A stretch of 64,000 nt of DNA from JBCAWW01 sp039024315 (GTDB taxonomy: Bacteria > Bacteroidota > Bacteroidia > J057). Position 1 is the first letter of the stretch; every line of letters begins with the position of its first letter. This document shows positions 1-9,475 of the stretch, one piece after another. The translations under genes and the position numbers were made by a program. Under the pieces are notes generated by a model, which was not told the origin of the DNA, searched no databases, and saw only the letters and a list, made by a program, of their open reading frames with translations. The DNA lies in assembly GCA_039024315.1 (NCBI GenBank), contig JBCCQN010000003.1, positions 1 through 64,000 of the forward strand. Direction: 5' to 3'.

Positions 1-513
1 ATTAATAGCAAAATTTAGGACGGAGAAACCTAGCTTTTGACTGAGATTCGTCGTATCTCCACTACTTAGATCCAAAGCCATTAATGCACGCTCTGCTTGG
101 ATCCTAACCCAAATAAAATAAAGTGTGCTAGCTGTCGGATCAACCTCTAAATGATAAATCCAGCCTCCGGGCTCCTGTTCTTCCGGCAAACGGTAAGGCA
201 ATTTTTCCCAATCCCACTCCCCTGGGACCGCGCGATAGAGCTCACTTTTGTCAACTGTATAGACAAAATTTCCCGCTGGATCTACCGCAAGGTTATTCTC
301 GTTACGTTTGGGTAGGGGCAATAAATAGGCTTCTCGAGCATCAATATCGATATAATAATTTTTGTGGTGACCATTGCTCGTGGCGATGATTTTTCCCGAA
401 CCTAGGGCATCAAAATCTATAAATTCGCTATCCGTTTCAAAGACGAAGCGTTCGGCGCAGCCGCTCCCCAGCAAAATCATGAGCCCTATTACCCCTAAGC
501 CTATTTTATTCAT
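1..513 (-). CDS. Lipoprotein, 3' end outside the window
   Basis: An open frame reads from ATG at 513 to the window edge without a stop (171 codons), so the C-terminus is missing. The N-terminus is a lipoprotein signal with lipobox LLGSGC, so I infer anchoring in the inner or outer membrane. The rest has repeated short strands (for example YYIDID, YTVDKSELYR) that could form a beta-propeller, but no family is recognised. Its start overlaps the end of the upstream gene by 8 bp, implying translational coupling. The lipobox Cys lies within a copy of the GCGTTC mini-hairpin repeat (448-463). Confidence 0.7.
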   Translation of the reverse strand, partial: MNKIGLGVIGLMILLGSGCAERFVFETDSEFIDFDALGSGKIIATSNGHHKNYYIDIDAREAYLLPLPKRNENNLAVDPAGNFVYTVDKSELYRAVPGEWDWEKLPYRLPEEQEPGGWIYHLEVDPTASTLYFIWVRIQAERALMALDLSSGDTTNLSQKLGFSVLNFAIN

Positions 514-1066
514 GTTGCTTGTTTTTCATCGTTCTTAAGCCAATCCCTACGGCCACCTGAGGTCTAAAACCTCTAAGGGCAAAATTGGGTCTGTTTACGT
601 ACCATTCTGGCACGTTTAAATGAGGGATCATATACTTAGCTCCGACCATCACCGAAAAACTAAATCTCTCTTTTTTACCTGGTAATAATCGATAGCCTGC
701 CAAGAGTCCAAGCCCTGAACTCCGGTAGAGCATTTCTTCTTTGTAATATTCCATGGCTCGCCTAAAAGCATGCTCTGCAAAAATCGAGAAGAGCACACCT
801 GAGCGGATTACATTAGGGGCTGCTTGGCCTCCCACTCGATATTTATAATGCAACTGTAGATAACTGCCCCACACTTCGCGTCCTTCACCAATGTCTTGAT
901 AGTCAGTACAGTAGAGTAGGGCGGCGCTGCTTCTATTGCCAAATGCATACTCTAGCTGAGGCCCAAGCCCTAGATTGATGAGTTGTAAGCTGATTTCTGA
1001 TCGGTAGCCAGATTGAGCCCATAGAAGATTGGGCAAGCAAACCAGCAGACACAGTAGTGTTCTCAT
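506..1066 (-). CDS. Predicted outer-membrane beta-barrel-like protein
   Basis: A 186-residue protein with a Sec signal peptide (MRTLLCLLVCLPNLLWAQ). Alternating hydrophobic strands (LQLINLGLGPQLEYAFG, LGLLAGYRLL, FSVMVGAKYM, VAVGIGLR) follow, typical of small Bacteroidota outer-membrane barrels. It is translationally coupled to the lipoprotein downstream, so the two may work at the outer membrane together. The function is unknown. Confidence 0.6.
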   Translation of the reverse strand: MRTLLCLLVCLPNLLWAQSGYRSEISLQLINLGLGPQLEYAFGNRSSAALLYCTDYQDIGEGREVWGSYLQLHYKYRVGGQAAPNVIRSGVLFSIFAEHAFRRAMEYYKEEMLYRSSGLGLLAGYRLLPGKKERFSFSVMVGAKYMIPHLNVPEWYVNRPNFALRGFRPQVAVGIGLRTMKNKQHE

Positions 1067-1068
1067 AG

Positions 1069-1192
1069 TGCTAAGTACAAAGTATCCCGAAAGCTTTCGG
1101 GAGTATTCAGTACAGAGAAAATAAGTCTCGCTGAATCATATCCCTCAATTATTTTAGGTCTTGATACCGAGTACTATTGTCTAAGTACCCAA
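1069..1192. repeat. Dispersed ~100-bp palindrome-ended repeat, copy A
   Basis: One of three copies in the window (others at 19482-19573 and 20584-20690). Shared blocks are AGTATTCAGTA.AGAGAAAA, a GTCTCGCT.AATCAT block, GGTCTT.ATAC and TACT.TTGTCTAAGTAC. This copy also contains a CCCGAAAGCTTTCGGG palindrome at 1085-1100. The ends are roughly inverted (AGTATTCAG against AATACT), like a small non-autonomous element. Confidence 0.65.
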
Positions 1193-1282
1193 AAGTTCCT
1201 GATTCTCTATATCGAATGCAAGTCTAAATTACCCTCTGTCCTTTTGCTAGCTAAATTTGGTACTGATTACTTAGCCATTAGT

Positions 1283-2692
1283 TCAATGCATACGTACTTC
1301 GGCTATCGTACTGACACCTTTGCGCACCAATTCGATGAGGTTTTCTTGCAAACTGTTAAGTTGTTTCGCAGGTAAATAAGGTGCTGGTAGGCCTGAACCT
1401 TCTTTGATGATTTGCTTCAATTCTTCGTCTATGGGGAGCATTTCAAACACCGCTTCTCGCCCCTTGAAGCCTGTATAGTGGCACGCCTGACAACCCTTGG
1501 CTTCATAGTGAGTAATGATGCCAAACTGCTTTTGCCACTGGGGATCGATTATCTCTTGGGTCGGCCGGCGGCAATGCTCACAAAGCTTTCGGACCAAGCG
1601 CTGGGCTACGACCATCCGCAATGAAGCGGCTAATAAATAGGGCGCAATGCCCATGTCTATCAGCCTGACTATCGCATCCCAAGCCGTATTGGTATGCAAG
1701 GTGGAAAAAACCAAGTGCCCTGTCAAGGCTGCCCTGATGGCAATCTGAGCCGTAGGCGAATCTCTGATTTCACCCACCATAATGACGTCTGGATCTTGGC
1801 GCAAAAATGCGCGTAAAGCTCGTTCGAAATCCAACCCAATTTCAGCTTTTAGTTGCACCTGATTGATGCCACTAAGGTTATATTCGATAGGGTCTTCGAT
1901 GCTGACGAGGTTGTGATGGGGCTCGTTGAGGCGGTTGAGTGTGGCGTATAAGGTCGTAGTTTTACCACTACCAGTAGGGCCAGTGATCAGAATCAAACCA
2001 TTGGGACTTTGGATGGCCTTTTGGTAGGCTTGGCGTTCGCTTTGGGTCCAAGGGAGATTTTTTAGTTCCAACTGCTGCGCAGAACGAGAGAGCAGGCGTA
2101 GTACACATTTTTCACCATATTTAGCAGGCATGGTAGAAACTCGAATATCAATTTCCTTACCAGCTTGTTGTAAATGAATTCTACCGTCTTGGGGTAGCCG
2201 TCTTTCTGAAATGTCTAGTTCCGCAAGGATTTTGATACGACTGACTACCGCTTTATAGTTGCTGAGAGGGATTTCATATTTTTCTAGCATTTGGCCTTCC
2301 CATCTAAAGCGCACTCTGGCCTGGTGTTGATAGCACTCAAAATGTATATCGCTAGCCCCCATTTCTGCGGCCTCAAGCAAGCATTTTTCCACCAAACTTA
2401 CGGCTTCGGATTCCTTTTCTTTGGGCTGGGACTGCTGCGCAGAACGCTTATTCGCTTCATACTTAGGGTAATGTTGGTGCAATAGCTTATCAAGCGTTTT
2501 ACTATCGCATATTTGAAACTGAATTTTTCCTCCCAACACCATTTGTAGGACAGGGAGGCGATTTTTGGCCGCTTGGTCTGCTAAAAGCTCCCATCCCTGC
2601 TTCGTCTGAGCCAAAGGAATGACACGTAGTTGGTGGGCCTGCTGCGCATCTAGCTGGCTCAGCAGGCGAAAATCAAAACTGTAGGTTGACAT
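1283..2692 (-). CDS. gspE: Type II secretion / pilus assembly ATPase GspE/PilB
   Basis: A 469-residue assembly ATPase that powers pseudopilus extension at the cytoplasmic face. Walker A GPTGSGKTTT lies near residue 240. The Asp box (EDPIEY), Walker B (DVIMVGEIRD) and His box (STLHTN) follow, and two CxxC pairs (CEHC, CQAC) form the tetracysteine zinc site. It is the last gene of the secretion operon, 12 bp after the prepilin peptidase. Two copies of the dispersed GCGTTC repeat (2072-2086 and 2432-2446) lie in-frame and each encodes RSAQQ, one of them in the linker between the N-terminal and ATPase domains. Confidence 0.93.
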   Translation of the reverse strand: MSTYSFDFRLLSQLDAQQAHQLRVIPLAQTKQGWELLADQAAKNRLPVLQMVLGGKIQFQICDSKTLDKLLHQHYPKYEANKRSAQQSQPKEKESEAVSLVEKCLLEAAEMGASDIHFECYQHQARVRFRWEGQMLEKYEIPLSNYKAVVSRIKILAELDISERRLPQDGRIHLQQAGKEIDIRVSTMPAKYGEKCVLRLLSRSAQQLELKNLPWTQSERQAYQKAIQSPNGLILITGPTGSGKTTTLYATLNRLNEPHHNLVSIEDPIEYNLSGINQVQLKAEIGLDFERALRAFLRQDPDVIMVGEIRDSPTAQIAIRAALTGHLVFSTLHTNTAWDAIVRLIDMGIAPYLLAASLRMVVAQRLVRKLCEHCRRPTQEIIDPQWQKQFGIITHYEAKGCQACHYTGFKGREAVFEMLPIDEELKQIIKEGSGLPAPYLPAKQLNSLQENLIELVRKGVSTIAEVRMH

Positions 2693-2704
2693 GAATTCTA
2701 AGGC

Positions 2705-3172
2705 TTAGGTGAAATAGCCATAAACCGACCAAGCCCCAAAGGCAAGTGCTAACCAGCCCGCAAGTGGGACAGGATAAGTCATTTCTATGACCTTAAATCG
2801 TCTTAGCAGGCCATATACCAATGATAAGATCGAAGTCGTTAGGCTGTACAAAATCAAATAGTTGGTGGGCTCCATCCAAGCCGCGAGGCTAAGGAGCATT
2901 ACGATATCTCCCCAACCCAGTTTTACGTCCATGACGGCTTTATCTCCTTTCAGACGAAAAAACAATAAGATGCTAGCTAGCAAGAGACCCACCACCAAGA
3001 GGTTGCTCAGTAAAAAGTGCCAAAATATTTGACCCCAATCCCGATAGCGAAGGATTCCTCCGAGTAAGCCGAAGAGTAAAAGAGGGCCGACATGTATTTC
3101 GCGCCTGCGAAAGTCCTGACGAGCGATCACCAGACAGCAAATCCAGCCGACCCCTAACAAACATATCCACAT
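2705..3172 (-). CDS. Prepilin peptidase (A24 family), no methylase domain
   Basis: A 155-residue polytopic membrane protein. The two catalytic aspartates of type IV prepilin peptidases are visible in RQDFRRREI (near residue 20) and in MDVKLGWGDI (GxGD motif). The N-terminal Cys-rich methyltransferase region of PilD is absent, as in short TadV/CpaA-like members. It should cleave the leader of the pseudopilin encoded just upstream at 3215-3634. Confidence 0.85.
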   Translation of the reverse strand: MWICLLGVGWICCLVIARQDFRRREIHVGPLLLFGLLGGILRYRDWGQIFWHFLLSNLLVVGLLLASILLFFRLKGDKAVMDVKLGWGDIVMLLSLAAWMEPTNYLILYSLTTSILSLVYGLLRRFKVIEMTYPVPLAGWLALAFGAWSVYGYFT

Positions 3173-3214
3173 GATATTGGGTGATTTGATGAGTATGAAA
3201 GAAAAACGAATGGC

Positions 3215-3634
3215 TTAGTCCGCAACGACCTCCTTAGGGATGCCGCTTTTGTCAACTTCCCAAACGTTAAAGGCTCCATCCCCGTCAAAATCAGTGACCG
3301 AGGTGGCTCTCGCCAAAAAATCACTCGGCCCAGCCTGCAAAATCTCTATGGCATAGTGAGCGGTTCCATTAGTTTCACTAACCAAGTCAGCCTGCTCAAA
3401 ATGCAGATCATTAAATCCGTCGCTATAGCGTAAATGCGACAAATGATAAATCTCCTGCAATTGGGCAAGATGTTTAAGATTCGTTTTTGCTTCCATCGCA
3501 TAGGTGCTACTAAACAAGGGTCGCAAGACCGGAAAAGCCAATAGCAATAGGATACCTAAGATGGCCAGCACGACCAAGAGCTCGGTCAAGGTCATACTCT
3601 TGAGAGTGTAAGGATTGTGTTTTGTATGATTCAT
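3215..3634 (-). CDS. Type II secretion pseudopilin (GspG-like)
   Basis: A 139-residue protein with a class III leader. A basic leader ends in KS, followed by MTLTELLVVLAILG with the conserved Glu at +5, and then a hydrophobic helix. The -1 residue is Ser rather than the usual Gly. The C-terminus has DFDGDGAFNVWEVD, which resembles the calcium-binding end of GspG or minor pilins. It is the only pseudopilin in the cluster and probably the major subunit. Confidence 0.82.
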   Translation of the reverse strand: MNHTKHNPYTLKSMTLTELLVVLAILGILLLLAFPVLRPLFSSTYAMEAKTNLKHLAQLQEIYHLSHLRYSDGFNDLHFEQADLVSETNGTAHYAIEILQAGPSDFLARATSVTDFDGDGAFNVWEVDKSGIPKEVVAD

Positions 3635-3725
3635 GATTGTGTTATTGTGCTATGCTTAATTAACTAATTGTGAGGCCTTTAGCCTAGCAGTTTTTAGTGA
3701 GCGGTAGGATGTATTCAGTAAGGGG

Positions 3726-4847
3726 TTAGCCGCTCATGGCATTTGATAGTTCAAACATGGGCAGATACATCGCGATGAGGATAATGGCGACCAATCCGCC
3801 AATCAGGACGATCAACAGAGGCTCCATAAAAGTGGTTAATTGGCTCAAGCCCACCTCACTTTCTTCTTCCATATTTTGGGCGAGCTTGTTGAGCATTGCG
3901 GGCAAACAAGCGGTCTGCTCGCCTACTTTGATCATTTGTTTAAACACCGGTGGAAATATGGCCTCCTGACTGATCGCATGATAAAAACTTTCTCCTGCGA
4001 TGATGCTCTCCTGAGTCCTCTCAAAGGCCTTTCTGAGCGGACTCAGGGTGCTGATTTGGGCACAAAGCGCCAGCGACTCATCTAGGTGTACCTTAGCCTC
4101 AAGGAGCATGGCTAGAGCATAACTAGACCTTGCCAGATGTAGTTTGTGAAGAAGCGTTCCGAGCAGCGGTAAACGCAAACTTAATCGACCAAAAATATCT
4201 CGGTAAACCACCTGCTTACTCATCCAATATATCAAGCCCCCAAAAGCTAATAACGACGGAAAAATGTATCCAAAGTAAGCTCCTAGGGCATCGGAAAGCC
4301 CCATAATGTAGCGTGTCAAAGCCGGCAACTCTGCATCAAAGCGCTGAAAAATATCTGCAAACATGGGTACGACAAAACCCAGCATAAAGGCCACGACCAA
4401 TATGGCGATAAGAATTACCGTAGTGGGATAAGTGAGCGCTTGGATGAGCTTGCGTCTTAGCTTATGCTTGCGTTCAAAATAGGCCGCAATCTTAGGTAAA
4501 ACTTCCCTGAGCCTGCCACTTTGTTCACCCATATGAATACTCTGAATTTCGAAGGCGCTGAATACCTTTTTTTGCTCGCGACAAGCCTCCGAAAAAGATT
4601 TGCCCCTTGCGATTCCCTTTTGGATTTCTGCAAGTATCGGCGCGAGTCGCCTGTTGTTTGCCTGCTCTTCCAGTATTCCTAAGCATTCACGTAAACTAAG
4701 GCGAGAAGCAAGTAGTGAACCTAATTGTTGGTAAAAGTAGAGCCGTTCTTTAATTGACAATATTGGTCCCCATCGGATCTCGTAATCCCAAATAGTTTGA
4801 CGCTCTGCCTGAACAGCAAGTTTTTTGGTAATTTCTAAACCTTTCAT
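3726..4847 (-). CDS. gspF: Type II secretion inner-membrane platform protein GspF/PilC
   Basis: A 373-residue protein with two homologous cytoplasmic T2SSF helical domains separated by membrane segments (LILIAILVVAFMLGFVVPMF near residue 145; the last helix near residue 350). The typical signature SGRLREVLPKIAAYFE is present. It anchors the assembly ATPase in the inner membrane. Its start overlaps the end of the GspM-like gene by 4 bp (ATGA). A copy of the GCGTTC mini-hairpin lies inside at 4154-4169. Confidence 0.92.
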   Translation of the reverse strand: MKGLEITKKLAVQAERQTIWDYEIRWGPILSIKERLYFYQQLGSLLASRLSLRECLGILEEQANNRRLAPILAEIQKGIARGKSFSEACREQKKVFSAFEIQSIHMGEQSGRLREVLPKIAAYFERKHKLRRKLIQALTYPTTVILIAILVVAFMLGFVVPMFADIFQRFDAELPALTRYIMGLSDALGAYFGYIFPSLLAFGGLIYWMSKQVVYRDIFGRLSLRLPLLGTLLHKLHLARSSYALAMLLEAKVHLDESLALCAQISTLSPLRKAFERTQESIIAGESFYHAISQEAIFPPVFKQMIKVGEQTACLPAMLNKLAQNMEEESEVGLSQLTTFMEPLLIVLIGGLVAIILIAMYLPMFELSNAMSG

Positions 4848-5377
4848 AATGCTAGCGGATTTTGCAGACTCACGTGTGCAAAGAGAAATTTTTGTTTTCT
4901 GCCGTTTTGACGTAAGTATTCCGTTTCCAAATGCAACTGGACTAACTCTCCTAAATGGTCTTTATACTCAATCTGATAAAGTAGTTGCAGTATGTCAGAC
5001 AGTGAGCCTTCTAGACTAAATTGGGTGTCTTGGACAGCTATGCCTGAGCTTTCTTTTTGTATCGCCTCCGGCAAACGAGTGAGTCGAAGATTTTTACCTT
5101 GGCAAAAGTCTTCTAGGTACTGCACCAAGGCCAAAGGCTCATTGAGATCAATCTTCTCGCCTGTAAAGCGATTATTCTGTCTAAGCTCCTCTAATTTCGC
5201 CTCCTTGCTGACAAGCTCATGTGGAGCATTTTGGGCCTGGGCCCAAAGGGGTTTTACCTCCTGCCATTGGAGTAAGCTCCGATAGAGCTTTTGTCCCTGT
5301 GAGAGCGACTGGATGGTACTCAGTAAGAGTAATAAACATAGGCCGATTAAAGCCATTTTTGATAATTGTGCTTTCAT
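4844..5377 (-). CDS. GspM/PilO-like bitopic protein of the secretion operon
   Basis: A 177-residue protein with one N-terminal membrane helix (MALIGLCLLLLLSTIQS), a short coiled-coil stretch (KEAKLEELRQNN) and a small periplasmic ferredoxin-like-sized domain. Size, topology and position directly after the GspL-like gene fit GspM or PilO, which dimerises with GspL/PilN. Sequence similarity is too weak to tell which. Start and stop overlap both neighbours by 4 bp. Confidence 0.65.
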   Translation of the reverse strand: MKAQLSKMALIGLCLLLLLSTIQSLSQGQKLYRSLLQWQEVKPLWAQAQNAPHELVSKEAKLEELRQNNRFTGEKIDLNEPLALVQYLEDFCQGKNLRLTRLPEAIQKESSGIAVQDTQFSLEGSLSDILQLLYQIEYKDHLGELVQLHLETEYLRQNGRKQKFLFAHVSLQNPLAL

Positions 5378-6486
5378 AGTATCATAAGTAAAAATTGATA
5401 TTGTGCTTGTTGCATGCTGTAACTAGAGTGCTGTAGGTCAATCTTGTAGGTGGGGAATTGGTGCTGAATCCTGCGCGCAAACTCGCTTATACTGCTGCTG
5501 GAGAGGGCAGTACCTTGAATCAATAAAATTGGATTGATGTCCTTGTTTAGGGAAAGTTTTTTGCATTGAGCGGGACTAGGCCGATAAATCCATTTTTGGA
5601 AGCTCAATCGTGCTGGCGCTAGTTGGGCTGTCCGATCTAAAAAGTAGCTAAGCTGACTGCTAGAGGAAGAAAGTCGCTGGCCTAAGTAGTGCTGATATTT
5701 ACTGATTTGCTGATCGAGACTATCTATTTTTTGGATGATGGATGTCTGACTGTATATATGAGACTCAGCTTGATGGATTCGTTGGTTTATTTGACTTTGG
5801 AGCAGCAAAAAACCACTCATTATAAACAGGCAAATTGTACTCAATACACTTAAGCTTTTGAGCCATTTGCGATTTCTAATTAACTGATCGCCAAATCTTT
5901 GTTCCTGCTCCCAACCATGTAGATCTTGACCTTGCAGGCGAAAAAACTGCATCCCTACGGAATAAGGATAAAGCGCCTCTTGAGGTACCTGTAGTTGTTT
6001 ACAAAGTGTACGGTAGGCAGTGGGTGGATCCTGCTCTGGACTAGCATCCAAAAGCAAAGTCTGACTGAGCTGACTCAAATTCAGGTACAGGATCTGTCCT
6101 GCAAACGGCTCTAAACTTTGCCAAATGGCTTGGAGGCTTTGTTTTCTCGTCAGACAGGCCCATTGTAGCTGCTCATTGATGGGATTGATTTGCCAGATAA
6201 ATTCGTCGTGATTTTGCACAGAGATCCCCAAAAGCTTTGCAATCACGTCAGTTTCATCTACACTCATTTTTGCTTCGATGATATTGTCTAAGCGGATCGC
6301 TAATATGATGGCTAGGCAGGGGCTTATTTGAGCAGGAAGCTGGGCTGGCTCTTCGTATTGGTCGATCAGGAGTTGGTTGTTCGCTTTGCGAACGCTCATC
6401 CTGCTGAGAAATGCTCCTGTTTCGTTTAGTTCCCAGATTTCGAGCCTATTGAGCCCATACCAACCGATATCTTGTAAGACTGTCAT
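5374..6486 (-). CDS. GspL-like (PilM-PilN fusion-like) assembly protein
   Basis: A 370-residue protein. Residues 1-205 are cytoplasmic and resemble a degenerate actin-like PilM/GspL domain. One membrane helix lies near residues 215-235 (LSVLSTICLFIMSGFLLL). It is followed by a coiled-coil (QINQRIHQAESHIY..QKIDSLDQQISK) and a C-terminal periplasmic PilN-like domain. It lies between the secretin and the GspM-like gene. The call rests on topology and gene order more than on motifs. Confidence 0.62.
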   Translation of the reverse strand: MTVLQDIGWYGLNRLEIWELNETGAFLSRMSVRKANNQLLIDQYEEPAQLPAQISPCLAIILAIRLDNIIEAKMSVDETDVIAKLLGISVQNHDEFIWQINPINEQLQWACLTRKQSLQAIWQSLEPFAGQILYLNLSQLSQTLLLDASPEQDPPTAYRTLCKQLQVPQEALYPYSVGMQFFRLQGQDLHGWEQEQRFGDQLIRNRKWLKSLSVLSTICLFIMSGFLLLQSQINQRIHQAESHIYSQTSIIQKIDSLDQQISKYQHYLGQRLSSSSSQLSYFLDRTAQLAPARLSFQKWIYRPSPAQCKKLSLNKDINPILLIQGTALSSSSISEFARRIQHQFPTYKIDLQHSSYSMQQAQYQFLLMIL

Positions 6487-6487
6487 G

Positions 6488-8536
6488 CTACTGGTAATAA
6501 ATGGTAGGGGTTAGGTAGATTAGCATTGAGCTTTTGGTTTTGCCTTTATTCACACTGCCAAAGAGGTACTTGAGCACAGGGATACGGCTCAAAAAAGGAA
6601 GGCCTTGGGTACTTTCGTTTGAGCGTTCCTCGGAGAGGCCTCCTAAAATGACTGTCTCCCCATTTTTGACGCGGATGGTAGATTCAAATCTACGGGTAGC
6701 AATGGTCGGCGGAACCTCAGCGTCGAGCGAGCCAATCGGACTAGTAAAATTTGGCATCACCTCAAGCGTAACCATCTCACCTTCAGAGATGTAGGGGCGA
6801 ATACTGAGTTTGATATTGGCGTCGATACGTTCAAATCGTTGGGTAAACTGGGTGAAGTTGTTGACCGCACCATTGGCAGAGGTTTGGGTCTCCAAGAGAT
6901 AATATTGAGTTTGACCTACGACCAGAGACGCGGACCTACCATTGAGCATAGAAAGGACCGGCTGCATCTCTACTTTTAGATTACCACGTTCTTCTTGAGC
7001 TCGAATCTTGAGGTAAAAGTCGCTGCTCAATATGCCTAGATTGCTCAATGCTGGCACTTGTTCCAGCAGAGAATTGATTTGCTCGCCACCGGCATTGAGG
7101 TTGAGGTTGGGAATGAGGGTTTCTAGCAAAGACAAAGTATCCGAAGCCTGTTTTCGCCCTGCTTTAACGCTTGTGCTCAAGAGCCGATCTTGATTGACCT
7201 CCAAAACCAGCATTTCTACCTTGACCATCGGCACGGGCTGATCGATTTGCCGCAAAAACCAAGCGATTTCTTGTACCTCAGTCGTGGGACCTTTAAGGAT
7301 AATCCGGTTGAGTTCAGGATATTCAACGATTTCTACGCCCTTTACCTTTGTTTTGACAATACTAGGGGGAGGGGCAACCTCAGCAGGGGCATGATTGATA
7401 GGACCAAAAGCATTATTATTGTTGCCCAAAGTGCTGTAGGGATCATTATTAAAGTTTTGAACTGCTTCTGGATTAGCCTGCATGCTTCTTGCTCTCGCTT
7501 CAAACTGGTCGATAGATTCAGTCCCTGGGATTAGATCGATGGCTTGATAAGTAGGGCGATATTTCAAGTGTACAATTTCCATAGAGGCGAGGCCTGGAGC
7601 TTCCTTATCGCCGATGAGATATAAGCTTCCGTCGCGACGGTAGGTGTAGGATGTTCCGCCTAAAAGGCGCCCCAACAACTCATCCAAAGGCAACAATTCA
7701 GTCTCCAAGCTCACGACCCCTTCTAGCTGAGCGTATTGCAAATAATTGACGCCAGTAGCCTGAAAAACCGCCTGAAGTAAACTCCCCAAATCCGCTCTTT
7801 CGGCACTGATTGTCAGAAGAATATCCTCAGCATCAGTCAAAACCTCTAGAGAAAAATCTGTCCTGCCTTGAAGGCTAGTTTGTGTTGCTGTAGGGACTAA
7901 GTCTGGAGGGCTGACGAGATAATATCCTTTCGGCTTTTTGTGAATGGTCAAATTATTAGCGGTAAAGATTGCTTCAATGGCAGTGTCAAGAGGAGTAGGA
8001 GGGAGGTATATCGTTAATAGCCCATAAGTGTCGGCTTGGGTGAGAATCTGGCGGCCTGTCAACTGAGATAGCATTTTTATCACTGCCCTAAGACTGTCAT
8101 TTTGCAGATCTACGGAGAGCATACCTGCGGTGAACGCTATGTCGGGTGCCGGCTTAGGACTAATTTGCGGTATTGGTGCCTGAAAGGGAGAAAATGATAA
8201 GATGCTCCCAGTAATCTCAAATTGGTAATCAAACTGCTTACAAAGAAAGAGTAAGACATTTCTGACTGACTCGCCTTGAAAATTACTGCTCAGGCGTAAG
8301 CTGGGCGTATCCTCGATATAAAAATTTAATTTATGCGCCTGCCCTAAGGCTCGGATGTAATCCGAAAGACTCACATCTTCCAGAGAGAGTTGTACTTCCT
8401 CATTGAGTTGAGGAATGCTCTGGGACAGCTGCTCCAAATCGGTGGCTAGTGCATAGAGGCGGTCCTGAGACTGCCCTATGCAACAAGCCGGTAGTAATAA
8501 CAACAGCAGACTCCAAATGGAGAGTAAATAATTCAT
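6488..8536 (-). CDS. gspD: Secretin GspD/PilQ
   Basis: A 682-residue outer-membrane channel. A signal peptide (LLLLLPACCIG, possibly a lipobox) precedes two STN/N0-like repeats (residues ~30-130 and 140-300, both with the DYIRALGQAHKLNFYI type pattern). An N1/N3-like domain then leads into the secretin core, with VKVEMLVLEVN, a gate region and the C-terminal signature GETVILGGLSEE followed by VPVLKYLFGS. It is the first gene of the operon, 2 bp before the GspL-like gene. Confidence 0.93.
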   Translation of the reverse strand: MNYLLSIWSLLLLLLPACCIGQSQDRLYALATDLEQLSQSIPQLNEEVQLSLEDVSLSDYIRALGQAHKLNFYIEDTPSLRLSSNFQGESVRNVLLFLCKQFDYQFEITGSILSFSPFQAPIPQISPKPAPDIAFTAGMLSVDLQNDSLRAVIKMLSQLTGRQILTQADTYGLLTIYLPPTPLDTAIEAIFTANNLTIHKKPKGYYLVSPPDLVPTATQTSLQGRTDFSLEVLTDAEDILLTISAERADLGSLLQAVFQATGVNYLQYAQLEGVVSLETELLPLDELLGRLLGGTSYTYRRDGSLYLIGDKEAPGLASMEIVHLKYRPTYQAIDLIPGTESIDQFEARARSMQANPEAVQNFNNDPYSTLGNNNNAFGPINHAPAEVAPPPSIVKTKVKGVEIVEYPELNRIILKGPTTEVQEIAWFLRQIDQPVPMVKVEMLVLEVNQDRLLSTSVKAGRKQASDTLSLLETLIPNLNLNAGGEQINSLLEQVPALSNLGILSSDFYLKIRAQEERGNLKVEMQPVLSMLNGRSASLVVGQTQYYLLETQTSANGAVNNFTQFTQRFERIDANIKLSIRPYISEGEMVTLEVMPNFTSPIGSLDAEVPPTIATRRFESTIRVKNGETVILGGLSEERSNESTQGLPFLSRIPVLKYLFGSVNKGKTKSSMLIYLTPTIYYQ

Positions 8537-8736
8537 GATTGTTTGCTTATAATATGATGGAGGCGAACACTCGCCTTAGGATATAGCTTTCCCAGCAAGT
8601 AGGTTTTACCTTCTACTAGTTATGGTTTCAAGCATTTAGTAACGAGAAAGATGACCTTTAGAAATCAGCTAACGCGATTTTGAGGTGTCTTATTACTGCA
8701 TACTTTTATCTTAGTACTTGCAAATGAATTCGAGGC

Positions 8737-9465
8737 TTATTCTAGTGCTTCTAACCAAGCCCTCGCACTTGCTTGTTTATAGTGTCCGTTTTGCTTACTG
8801 ATGCTATTAAGCTGGGTTTTCAAGCATTCTTTGTCTTTCTTTTCTACGCATAGGGCGCTTTGGTACCAACTGGCTCGTTCGTAAAAGCTACTAGCTTGTG
8901 GTACTTGAGACAAGAAATATTGAGCAGAATCCATCTGGCCCACTTGCCAATAGGCAATTCCTAAATAAAATTGTATTTCCGTATCAGTGGTGTCATTAAG
9001 ATATTTAACCCACTGTCCGATAGCCTGCTGATTTTGCAATTTGGCGTAAAATTCTGAGCCAGATTGTCGTAATTTTGGTAAATCACTACTTCCTCTAACT
9101 GCCACAGGAGGGTGGGGAATCGGGAATGCTTCTGCCATTTCTTGCCATTGAGGTCCTTTACTAAATGGTTTGAAAATATAAAGGCCCAATAAAAGAGCAA
9201 CGGCCGCTGCTGCGGCGATAAAAGGCCAAAGCTGGCGTCGCCTCGAGCTTGGTGCTTGAAATAGTTCCTTTCCTCTTTGATCCATGCGTGCTTTTAGGAG
9301 TGAATCTCCTTTTGCTTGGATGGCTTGCTCCCCAATTAGTAGTTCGTTGAGCGCCTCGGTAAGTTCGGGCTCCTGCTGAATCCTAGCCTCGAGCGCTTCT
9401 CTGCGGGCTTGACTCAGGTCTCCATTGATATATTGAGAGAGTAATATGAGTATTTCGTCTGACAT
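8737..9465 (-). CDS. Anti-sigma-like membrane protein with TPR-like tail
   Basis: A 242-residue protein. An N-terminal cytoplasmic segment (residues 1-80, ILLSQYINGDLSQ.RREALEARI) has the helical pattern of a sigma-binding zinc-less anti-sigma domain. One membrane helix (LWPFIAAAAAVALLLGLYIF) and an extracytoplasmic helical-repeat region (IAYWQVGQMDSAQYFLSQ) follow. It lies 10 bp after the sigma gene and upstream of the secretin, with the same layout as 18907-20344. Membrane retention of the sigma factor is inferred from this arrangement. Confidence 0.72.
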   Translation of the reverse strand: MSDEILILLSQYINGDLSQARREALEARIQQEPELTEALNELLIGEQAIQAKGDSLLKARMDQRGKELFQAPSSRRRQLWPFIAAAAAVALLLGLYIFKPFSKGPQWQEMAEAFPIPHPPVAVRGSSDLPKLRQSGSEFYAKLQNQQAIGQWVKYLNDTTDTEIQFYLGIAYWQVGQMDSAQYFLSQVPQASSFYERASWYQSALCVEKKDKECLKTQLNSISKQNGHYKQASARAWLEALE

Positions 9466-9475
9466 TGTTTTGCTA

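Noticed and set aside
1085..1100. CCCGAAAGCTTTCGGG palindrome as a terminator
   Set aside because: No U-run on either side. It is an insertion within dispersed repeat copy A.
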